Made by a program: the position numbers and the translations under genes
Part shown: positions 21,490-64,000 of the stretch, one piece after another
Layout: each line of letters starts with the position of its first letter
Position numbering within the stretch: position 1 is the first letter of the stretch
Notes under the pieces: generated by a model
What the model was told of the DNA's origin: nothing
The model's input: the letters and a program-made list of their open reading frames with translations, nothing else
Databases searched by the model: none
Assembly: GCA_037951165.1 (NCBI GenBank)
Contig: JBBDHG010000057.1
Coordinates: forward strand, 11,868,001-11,932,000
DNA from: Lophius americanus
Lineage: Eukaryota; Chordata; Actinopteri; Lophiiformes; Lophiidae
Length of the DNA: 64,000 bases
Reading direction: 5' to 3'

Positions 21490-23060
21490 TATTCCGTTCC
21501 ACCAGGGTGAGCTGCAGAATCTGATTGGCCAGCTATGTTGAGTTATGTTCTTCTTCAGATGTATGTTCTGGATGGCCTCAAGGGCGAATGCTTCCTGTGT
21601 CCCATACACCGCACAACTCCACGAGGCAGTCATTTTGGTGCTCAGATGTGAATCCAGCCATTATGATTCCGCGATTGCCACTAAAAGTTTGGGAATGTCA
21701 ATTATGATATGTTTTTATAAGCGAGATCATCATGAAATACGAGCTTTTTCTCAAAGTCCACTTCCATCCGCCAATCTCGAGCAAACTGCAGAATGCTCAC
21801 ATCCTTTGATGTTGTATAGTAATCTTGAGGTTGGCCAGCTTTTACAAAGTGAGATTGGACCTTTTCTTATGATCTTTATGGCAGAGCATTTGTGTTGGTT
21901 TGCCTCTGTTCCAATATTGAAGCCAGTTGGTTGAGTACTTGGTTATGCCGCCAAGTGTAGCGCCCTTGGGCGAGACTCATTTTGCATCCTGAGAGAGAGT
22001 GCCTTAAGGATGCAGGTGCCTGACAAAGGGAAAAAGCGTGCTCTTCCCCAAATCACTGCTTCAGGTTTTGGGGTGTTTGTAGAAGGTCATAACTCCATAT
22101 CTCAGATGTCGGGCCAGCTGTTTTCTCTTTTAAGTTTTTTCTCTTTTCCAGTCTGTTTGAGTCGGTCCAATGGCCCTGCTTGGCCATTGAGATGGCTTTG
22201 GCCAAGCAGGGCCTGTCGCACTGCCTACTCCTTTCTCTTGATTTCTTCTACCACAAGCCTTCTCTTCTGCACTGATGTTGCTTTTTGCAACTGAAGAGTT
22301 TTTGGTACTAGCCCAAGTCCAGCTCTAGCAAAGAGGACTTGGCCAACCACATCCTTAAAGTGAAAAGCAGACTCCGCACTCTGGATGGCTTCTGATGGAA
22401 TCCACTTTTTGAGTGACACACCCATATAGCGCTTTGGAACTCAAACATCCTTGGTATTAAAGTCACTGTTTAGCCTGTGTGCTGATCACCCTCTCAAACT
22501 TTTTGACTTCATTGATGGGGATCTTATATGCAGTATAAGGCCAGAAGATTCTTGGAAGTATACTGTGTCTGCACAAACCACAACTGGAGTTTCCCTTGGC
22601 TTGTATTGGCTATAACTGCTGACCTCACTTTAGCCATTTTCCTGCCACAACCCCCCATTTTGAGGCTCTGATAATTATAATAATAATAATACAAAGATTC
22701 CATGATTCCATCCATTCCAATCATAATGATTCCAATCATAATGATTTCCATTAGGAAGGCCAACGGGGAGATGGTGCAATCTGCCATGAAACCTATTTCC
22801 AGAGGCTACCAAGCTGTGGTAAAGTCTGAAGTTGTGAAGCAAAATTGCAGATCATGGAAGCAGTTTCCTAGTAGATAGTAGTTGTATATTAGGTCGCCCA
22901 TCTTCTCGAACTTCTTATCCGCTGAACCCTTGATGTAATTTATTATCAGGCTTAACTCTGCGTTGATTGTGTGACACCTTTTGCTATTTGACTTTGGCCA
23001 TTTCACAGATGGCTCCCGCACTTGCATATTTTCAACTTTGCTATGTGCAGTGTTTGTGTC
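21490..23060 (-). mobile_element. LINE pol fragment, RT to C-terminal endonuclease-like region (decayed)
   Basis: On the - strand, from high to low coordinates and across several frameshifts, I read LQFCFTTSDFTTAW then MADCTISPLAF (RT block), MGVSLKKWIPSEAIQSAES and VVGQVLFARAGLGLVPK, then SLAQGRYTWRHNQVLNQL (about 21930-21990) and DWRMEVDFEKKLVF (about 21760). The order fits one fish non-LTR retrotransposon whose C-terminus carries a restriction-like endonuclease; that class assignment is inference. Many frame breaks and the short inserted AT-rich piece at 22670-22750 make it inactive. Confidence 0.7.
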
Positions 23061-23502
23061 TTGAGTTGTTGTTTATTCCTGGAGCTTTTCCAGCAGGGTA
23101 CTGATACTCTGCAGACAGTGGGTTTGTTCCTGCCGTGGACTTTCAACCGCCTGATTTGACTTTCCTCTTGACAGAATCTGGTCAATGAGGGGCCCCTAGG
23201 ATGGGGGTATTCAGACATTTCTTTCGCTCTTGATGTATATCTGTAAGACCACACTTGCAAGTCTGAAGTAAATGTCCATCTGCTGGTTTCTCAAGAGTAA
23301 TACTACTTCTCTCTCTTTATTTTGTGTCCATAACGAGGTTCGTAACCAGGAGGTCAGTCTGTGGGTCGTCTTGCGCCCCTACTCTCGCAGTGGTGGTGTT
23401 CTTCTATTAGTTCTTTTTGTGGGCAGGTAAGGATCTTGTGCCCTAATAAGGTGACTAAGGCTTCTGTTATGGGTAGCTGGCCCACAACAGCCCTTGGGGT
23501 CA

Positions 23503-23547
23503 TGTAAAGTGCATTATAAATTAAATGTATTATTATTATTATTATAA
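23503..23547 (+). repeat. Short (ATT)n-tailed dispersed repeat, copy 6 (partial)
   Basis: 'gtaaagtgcattataaatta' followed by 'aatg' and (TATT)n-type tail: the 3' half of the core at 3469. Confidence 0.65.
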
Positions 23548-23667
23548 CGTCCTATCTATTGTCTCTCCAAGCTGTCAGACTGTCTTTCCTTTGTCGTCAG
23601 TTGCTCTTTCATAACAGTCACTGGACTTCTTCCAGAAGATAAATAGTGCTAATAGGACCTAATGTTT

Positions 23668-23930
23668 CAATCCCTGGGGAAAGTTGATACCTTTGATTTT
23701 GGCAGTCTGATTGGAGAAGTGAAATGGAGAGGTATGTCTTTGGGGTCATCAGGTGGGCACCCTCCTCATTTATGTTAAATAGGCTAGGCCCTCGGCATCA
23801 GACGATTGGGAAGATGAAATTGGGGAGCTTAAGGCAATGCACTAGTTCTTATCTAGGTTTAATATGGTTGTTTGCTTTTGTCCCAATATACTTTTACATA
23901 TATTTTTTTTTAATTCACCCAATACAGTTT
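23668..23930 (-). repeat. Direct repeat, right copy
   Basis: The partner of 20985-21240, same orientation, about 2.7 kb apart. It suggests two LINE copies of one family in tandem, this one followed upstream (to the right) by further LINE sequence. Confidence 0.6.
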
Positions 23931-24599
23931 GCATTAAGTGGCTTTAACATTCTAAATTTTAGGATACATCATCAGTTGTATACCTCAGGATCAACGGGTG
24001 TTTTGGCTTTCAACAATGGTCAGTGAAGAAAAATCGAAAAAGAGCAAAAGAAAAAGCTCGACAGACCTAATCTAAGATTTCAGAGCCTTTCTAAAAATTT
24101 ATTTATCATGCTATATATTTCTATGTATTACATATTTAATTGTAGTCCAAATTTATACATATTAGACATTATTATGTATTATATGTTTGAAGCGGCAACG
24201 AGGATAGACACCAGCCAAGTTAAAATTAAAATTTCCAAGCCAGTGCAAGTGCCTTTCGGGAAGCAGGCTGAAAATTATTGGTATTCCCACCTGCGCGAGA
24301 GCAATGTAGAGGGAAGACATTGGGTGTTCATTCTTGGCTGGAGAAGTGATTCCAGACTTCAGTGCCTTATAGAGCAGAGTGCTGAGATTATTTTTGTCCC
24401 AATGCTCAGCATGGAGCGGTCCCAAACCCTCATTGCTAACCGAGCCATTGCTGCTGTTGCCTTGCTAATCTGTGTGTTTATCATGGCGTCTAGGGAGAGG
24501 TTGCTGGAGTTGCTAGAGCCGCGTAAGTGAAATCTTCATGGGTGAAGTCACCACTGTAAATACTGGGTTGCTGCTGACATCTTGACCCATAATGTTGTT

Positions 24600-25070
24600 T
24601 TTTCTGAGACTAACAGAGAGCCCAAACTCTGCAAGTATGTGCAAAACGGCTTATGAGTCTTTTTAGAGCTTTTTCAAAGTATGCCGAAAGGGCTGCATTG
24701 TCTACAAAGAGATTTCTAATCAATACTTTCCACACTTTAGTCTTCGCTCTGAGACGTGACGTACTGAAGAGATTTATATCACTTCTGGTGTGGAGGTGTA
24801 TACCATCTTCTGACTGGTTGAAGGTATATGACAGCAGCAGGGAGAAGATGCCAGAGTGTAGGATCAAGAAAACACCCTTGTTGAACTCCACTCTTCTCTG
24901 GGATCTGAGGAAGAGCCGTCATACAGGATGGTTCTCTGTGTTTTCATGGAATTATGTTATCAGGAGCTTTAGGGGACAACCAGGCCACTGCAGAATTGTG
25001 AAGAGGCTGAGGAAGTCAAAAGCCTTGAGCAGTTCCATAGCCATGTATAGGGGTTGCCTCTGCTCACAGC
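24600..25070 (-). mobile_element. LINE reverse-transcriptase fragment (second piece)
   Basis: The - strand frame gives FNKGVFLILHSGIFSLLLSY, GIHLHTRSDINLFSTSRLRA, KTKVWKVLIRNLFVDNAALS and AYFEKALKRLISRFA. This parallels the fish LINE RT blocks '..GVKQGC...F..F....DGI.I..R.DG.LF.L.RL.AKT', 'FADDCALMAH'. The catalytic (Y/F)ADD box reads FVDN, so it is dead. Confidence 0.65.
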
Positions 25071-25074
25071 ACTT

Positions 25075-26440
25075 CTATTGCAGCTGGCTTAACGAAAAGA
25101 TCATGTCAATTGCTGATCTTCCTGCTTTGAATCCACAATGTGTTTCAGGGGTATACCTGTTATGCAAGTGACTGCAGCTTGGTTGGTAATATACGGAAAA
25201 AGGACTTTTGCAACATTACATGGAAGGGTATTCCGCAATAATTGTTGCAAACACTGCAATTTCCTCTATTCTTATATACCAATTTGAGCCCAACCATGAG
25301 CCTCACAACTGTCTGGCTAACTGACAGGGCTCGTTGTCATGAGGGCCGAAAAGCAGCTCTCAAACGACCTTTAAATTTGGTTTCCTGACATTTCATAAAT
25401 TTTGGTCGGCTCAAGATTTCACACAGTTGAAACAGGGCAACAACTCGATCAGCTGACGTCAGGATCTTCTTTTCTCACTGCGCCAATGCGAAGTGACTGC
25501 TGAGCACCTTGACTTGCCATGGTGATATACACAACATGTGGACCGTAAAGAAATAGTAGTCATGATGGAGCTGATGGGCCATACATTGTGAGCACAGTAA
25601 TAGTGAGTTTCCGCAGACAATTCATTCGTACTGTGTGAGTAAGGGCGGCCGGTTTTAGGCAAGACAGTCCGGCTATGAATCAGTGTCCATCCATCGGCGC
25701 AGCCTTGAGCTGGATGCTCATTTGTCCTCCCTTTGAGATCATATGGCTTTGTGGGTTCTTTTATTATTTTTTCCCAAAAAGCTACTAGCAGCCCTGATAA
25801 TGCTAATGTATGAAAAAAGAATCAAATCAAACAAATGTTTACTGGCAGCACTAATGTAGCTGTCCGCAGCGTCTGTATGATTGTATGTGACTAATACTTC
25901 TTCTTCACATTGCATTACAATAAACTGCATGATGTGTTCAATGTCTATTCAGTAACATACAGGTTCTGGTGAAGCAGAATTGTAAAGTAATCATCAAGAT
26001 GTGCTCGAGTGTAACTTGTAAAATGTAGTATTTGGATATTAACGGAGAGTATAAAATATTCAGAATCTTTACCTGAGCGGAATTAGCGAAAGTACTAATA
26101 CTAAACTGTAAAAATACTCCACTACAAGTAAAAGACTTGTATTCAAAACTTTACTTAATTTAAAAGTATTTTAGTATGATCAGCAAAATCAACTTAAATT
26201 AGCAAAGTTATTATAGGGTGAACGGAACCCCCACTGCGTTATATAGGACAAAAATTCCTGCTGCATTTATGTGTAGGCCAATGCCGCTGCTGTGGAAGTT
26301 AATGGTAGAGGCAATTAAACCAATTTTTATGATGTTGAGTAGTTTAATCAGTGAAATCATAGCGTTGCTATCCTTTTGGAACCAATTATCTCTAAAAGGT
26401 CACCTTTTCTTAACATTTTTCACAGATAATCCATGATTTT
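25075..26440. other. Intergenic DNA, nothing recognised
   Basis: No gene or clear mobile element is recognised. Short frames at 25459-25930 show no family resemblance. Confidence 0.4.
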
Positions 26441-26448
26441 AAATCTGA

Positions 26449-27198
26449 AGTTACATATGTAACTACAGTTCTATGTCCATTTAAACACTGGGTGCTTCTA
26501 TCTCGCGCCTCCGTAACTCCTGGATGACCCGAGTGTGTCAATACATTCCGGACTCACAAGGTGATCTGTTCTTTAGAATTTTCTCGCGAGGACACAAGGA
26601 TTCTGTATGACTGAACGCTCTGGCAGTCATCCCGGATTCTTAGAAAGGTGGTTAAATCCTTACTCGATGGGATGAAATAGAACGTCATCTTGTTCATACC
26701 AGAAAGGTCACGAGGAATCCTTACCAAATTAAGGGTTTTATTTCTTTGAGCCGGCTCCCGAGTTGGGGAAACGATCAAGAAGTCAACCAAATAAGGCAGG
26801 ATTTCCACACTCCTGGCTTGTAATGGTGACAGGGCTAAGGGCCACGCACCTTGTAAATAGCACTTTGAGATTTGATCCAAATGTAAAGTGCATTATTAAT
26901 TAAATGTATTATTATTATTATTATTATTATCCGTGGGGCTAGTGACAGCTCAAATGGGAGAACCCTGAACTGATAAAACCTTGTCCATAAAAGCAAACCG
27001 GAGGAACCGCCTGTGGTGTTGAACAATGGGGATATGAAAATATGCATCCTTCATGTCTATTGATGCAAACCAGTCTCCTTGTAGTACAGTCTGGAGGGCA
27101 TCTGCGACGCGCAGCATGTGAAAGGGAACAACCTTGAGGAACCGGTTCAGCCCTCTTAAGTCTGGGATTCCACCATCCTTCTTTGGTAAATAAGTCAA
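26449..27198 (-). mobile_element. DIRS-type retrotransposon fragment
   Basis: On the - strand the RT domain reads KKDGGIPDLRGLNRFLK, VVPFHMLRVADALQTVL, DWFASIDMKDAYFHIPIV, HHRRFLRFAF, then (frameshifted) FRVLPFELSLAPR, and after an insertion ALSPLQARSVEILPYLVDFL. The DLRGLN...DLKDAYFHI...PFGLS.AP order is that of DIRS elements. The catalytic box YLDDW has become YLVDF. A perfect 16-bp palindrome agttacatatgtaact at 26449-26464 at its 3' side may be part of the terminal repeat. The downstream RNase H and tyrosine recombinase genes are absent. Confidence 0.75.
26858..26932 (+). repeat. Short (ATT)n-tailed dispersed repeat, copy 7, inside the DIRS RT
   Basis: A full core (agcactttgagatttgatcc, then aaatgtaaagtgcatta) with (ATT)n tail splits the DIRS RT frame between SLAPR and ALSPLQ. 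Because both sides of the insertion point can be matched to RT sequence, this copy defines the unit's ends best. Confidence 0.75.
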
Positions 27199-29301
27199 GC
27201 AGAACCCATCGAGCTGTGCTTGTGGGCAGTTAAGTACAGTTTACTCAAGTAAATGCACGTAGTTCCTGTCTACCACTGTATTTCAACTATACCTTGCAAA
27301 TTCGGAAATGTAATTTTGCTAAATTTAATATTTTTCCCTACTTGTTTAAAATATGTTGCCATAACTGGATAATTAAACGCCGCCCAGGAGATGATGTTTA
27401 AGCAACAGAATTGTTGAATGGATTGAAAATCGTCCCTTAAGGACTAGAGTTAAAAATAAAGGAGGAAGCAGTCTAAGGAGGCCCACAGCATTTAAACGGA
27501 GTGTGGCACTTGTGTCCGCACTGTCTTATGGGTTAAACTCTCCTTTTTTTAATATAGCCATTGAATATAGAGTAGTAACATTCATTAGTTGTTTCTGTGG
27601 GACAGTAATGCAATTGTTTTTTGCAATAAAACCAAAATGATTATTAACCACATCTTAATGTGCAAAAGGAAAAAAGAGAAAGAAGACCAGGCTGTTTGAA
27701 CACATGAAAGGAAATATATATATTTTTTTTTTAAAAATGAAATAACAAAAAAGAAAATTTCATACTGAAGAGCTGCTTTTGTCTTTTGCAGAGGTAAATT
27801 ACACAGGACTTGAAATGAAATGAAACAAGCTTTACTTGAAGTGGAACAACAGCAGCGCACCAAACCACGGAAAAAGATGACTTTTTTTTCTTCTTTTTTT
27901 TTTTAAATAGATCCTTCCGCTGATCCTTCACACAGAGTCGGTGAGGGTAGTATGGGGGCGTTGTGCCACTTAAGGTAAAGCCTGAAGAGGTTATGTCAGA
28001 TACTGAGCTTCTTTTAAGGATTAATTATACACTGGCTCTTCGTAATTCACTCGTTTTAACGTATGCACCATTGAAACATTTACACACAAAATGTATTATT
28101 TTTCAGTCCCTCAAAACAAGAATACTCATTTTTACATTTTTAAAGACAACAGTTAAGAGGATTGGATTCATCCCACCTACACAAGGCCCTCTCCTTCCAC
28201 ACAGACATTCCAATGAACACTTAGTTTCAACGAGCGTACCTCACTCTTTTGAGTGTGAGAAGAGAGAAAGCGTGTCTGCCTGTTAGAACCCAGAGGGGTC
28301 CATAGGCTGTACGGACTACCTCGCAGAGATGCTGACAAGGCAGCTTGTTTTTCTTCTCTCAGTTTAGTGTTCAATGTCAGCACTTTACCAAGAATGATAA
28401 TCCACATCCACGGACCACTGGGAGCAGGGAAAGGGGTAAACACAGCCAGAGGAGAGTAGGCAAGACCTGGAAGTTGACAAAATGCATTACGTGTCTTCTT
28501 CATTGTCCATTTTGTGCAAACTGAGATGTAAACAAAGACCGTCAGGGCTCAAGAGGGGAAACGGAGTACAACAGGCTACAGCAACACACAAAGGACGGCG
28601 CAGAGGGATGCAGTGTGCTCCTTTCAACGAACCGACAGGCACAGAAATAAAGGACCGGGTAAGGGAGAAAGAAACTGCCAAGTTTCCTGTGCTTTTAGCT
28701 TCACTCAAACTTACATTTGGAGCGGAGGGATTTATTTGTCGCCACTGTAGCAGCTTCTGATGTGCTTCAAAGTTCGGCTTGTTTGTCACAGAGGCCGAAG
28801 AGATGAGGTGGAGGGGATGTCCGAGGGGGGGAACAGAGTACCAGAACAGGTGCCTTCAAAGTTCAACACATATAGAGGCACCCATGTAAGACTGCTTCAT
28901 GGTCATGCTCGCTATTGCCTTTCCATTGTTGCCACACATCCATTGATTACAAAAGAAAAGTACAAAATATCTACCACACTGCCCTCCTCTCCGAACCCCT
29001 CAACTATGTAAGGACAGAACCATATTCACTTAGTTTCCATCATTTTCATATATATATATATATATGTATATATGTACACAACAATAGGCCTTTGAGGCTG
29101 ATGATGGAAGTGGGTGGGAGCAGTATGAAATCTCTGTGGTCAGTCTTTAGTTTCTTCTTCTCCCCTAACAGTTTATCTGCACAGAGGCGTGTGACTCTGA
29201 TGATGGAGGGAAACGATTCAGTGGAACCTGGAGCAGAGTTTAGCACCCGTGTTGGATCAGAGGTGGATTGCTCTCGGGGATGAGATGATTGCCATTGTGT
29301 G
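27199..29301 (-). other. cask: cask 3' untranslated region and flank
   Basis: Sequence downstream of the cask stop codon (29302-29304 on the - strand). A possible poly(A) signal on the - strand (TTTATT on +) lies near 28731. A TA-rich microsatellite is at about 29046-29075. Where the transcript ends cannot be decided from sequence alone. No other gene is recognised; the frames here have no resemblance to known families. Confidence 0.5.
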
Positions 29302-63065
<33,764 letters not shown>

Positions 63066-63080
63066 TTTGCAAATCCTTGT

Positions 63081-63327
63081 TTAAGAAGAAATCCTTTATT
63101 TATCACATACAGCCATACACAGTACAGCATAGGGAAATTATTTCTGCACATTTGACCCATCCCTGAGGGAACAGTGGGTAGCCCCTTTGAGGTGCCCGGG
63201 GAGCTAGGGTTTCAAGGTCTTACTCAAGGACCCTACGACAAGTAGGCCCTGATTGGATTCGAACCGGCTACCTTCCGATCTTCCGATTGTGAGACAGCAA
63301 CTCTACCCACTGAGCTACAGCCAGGCC
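63081..63327 (-). repeat. tRNA-derived SINE copy (well preserved)
   Basis: On the - strand the head starts ggcctggctgtagctcagtg (A box) and carries ggtagccggttcgaatccaa (B box). The body follows with 'tagggtccttgagtaagacc', 'ccactgttccctcagggatg' and 'ttccctatgctgtactgtgt', ending near 'aaataaaggatttcttctta'. Same family as 53690-53925 and the partial body at 11157-11275. It is a SINE and not a functional tRNA gene. Confidence 0.85.
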
Positions 63328-64000
63328 ATTTGCATATTAAAAAATTATCTGGTGATTACCTTTTTCCTTCCCTCGGACCAAACTATCTAGGCAACGTACA
63401 ACAAACCTGTCTTGAATTATAACATAATCAATAAACAGCAATATGTTGTTTTGGATGGTCGAAGAGTCCAACAGTCCGAAAAAGTCTGGTATGATAGATT
63501 ATTTTTGAATCACTCCTGACTGTTCTGAAGTTGACCAATACCCACAAAGTAGTGATTCGCTGATCTGACAAAATCTGATGAATCTCACTTGAGGCCGGAT
63601 CCACGCATGCGCCTACACGCACACCAAGCATGAGCCACCACGGCTCCAAACATCTCACAAGTCAACTACAAAACATAAAGCGTGCAATTTATAACACCAG
63701 TAAGGACAAAATATGGCATCTCTGCTATACTTAATCACAACCTTCAAAATTAATCCCTCAAGGAACATAGCAAGCTGAGCTAACATTAGCAGAGCGGCTA
63801 AAGCTAGTGGGAGCTCAGAGTCATTCACAAGCCCGGTGTACAGTATGTACGTATCTATGCTGTCATTTATAGTTTTAAAACTTAACAACAAAGGAAGCTG
63901 CGGCAGATCAACCCTGAAAGTGTTTGGCACGACAAACATAATCACACATTTAAAATGAAATCATCCCGAGGAACAGTAAGTTCGGGAGCAAACGTTACGC
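63328..64000. other. cask intron, right edge of window
   Basis: No exon recognised. 'gagctaacattagcagagcg' and 'gctaaagctagtgggagctc' at about 63777-63817 are wording typical of DNA-transposon 5' regions in fish, but no transposase is visible. Confidence 0.35.

Noticed and set aside
63240..63327. Functional tRNA gene
   Set aside because: The A and B boxes are present, but the sequence runs into a SINE body shared with 53690-53925 and the cloverleaf stems are not kept.

Overview
The window is nuclear DNA of a bony fish, almost certainly a teleost. Its genes are split vertebrate genes with canonical GT/AG introns. The gene set (IL1RAPL1, CASK with a nested GPR34-type receptor) is vertebrate, and the intergenic DNA is full of teleost-type repeats: Tc1-like, piggyBac, hAT, DIRS and LINE relics and tRNA-derived SINEs. 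Nothing bacterial or viral is present.

Layout. (1) At 1-2.3 kb on the + strand lies the last coding exon of il1rapl1, giving the end of the TIR domain and the full synaptic C-terminal tail; the rest of the gene lies to the left of the window. (2) At 3.4-15.9 kb is repeat-rich spacer: a 423-bp fold-back element, a piggyBac relic, LINE and SINE pieces, AT-rich tracts and a GT microsatellite. (3) At 16.5-20.9 kb on the + strand is a compact gene of at least 11 exons for a kinase of the MAST family. It has an intact catalytic core, a shortened DUF1908 region, a repeat-built acidic Ser/Glu/Asp segment and no PDZ domain. It is the least expected gene of the window. (4) At 21-27.2 kb is a graveyard of LINE and DIRS reverse-transcriptase fragments on the - strand. 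(5) From 29.3 kb to beyond the right edge, on the - strand, lies cask. I could place 25 constitutive or known cassette-type exons from the kinase domain to the stop, plus one extra 13-codon exon. Without the extra exon the reading frame gives 868 residues, the same number as the matching part of the 926-residue human protein. (6) A single-exon GPR34-type receptor gene (56.1-57.3 kb, + strand) sits antisense inside a cask intron, the arrangement also known in mammals.

How the genes relate. il1rapl1 (a synaptic adhesion receptor) and cask (a presynaptic/postsynaptic MAGUK scaffold) are transcribed towards each other, with the MAST-like gene between them. gpr34 is a lysophospholipid-type receptor of immune cells and is linked to cask by position only. 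Exon borders were set by reading splice signals and by checking phase across every junction. No alignment or expression data were available, and family names rest on recognition of the protein sequence.
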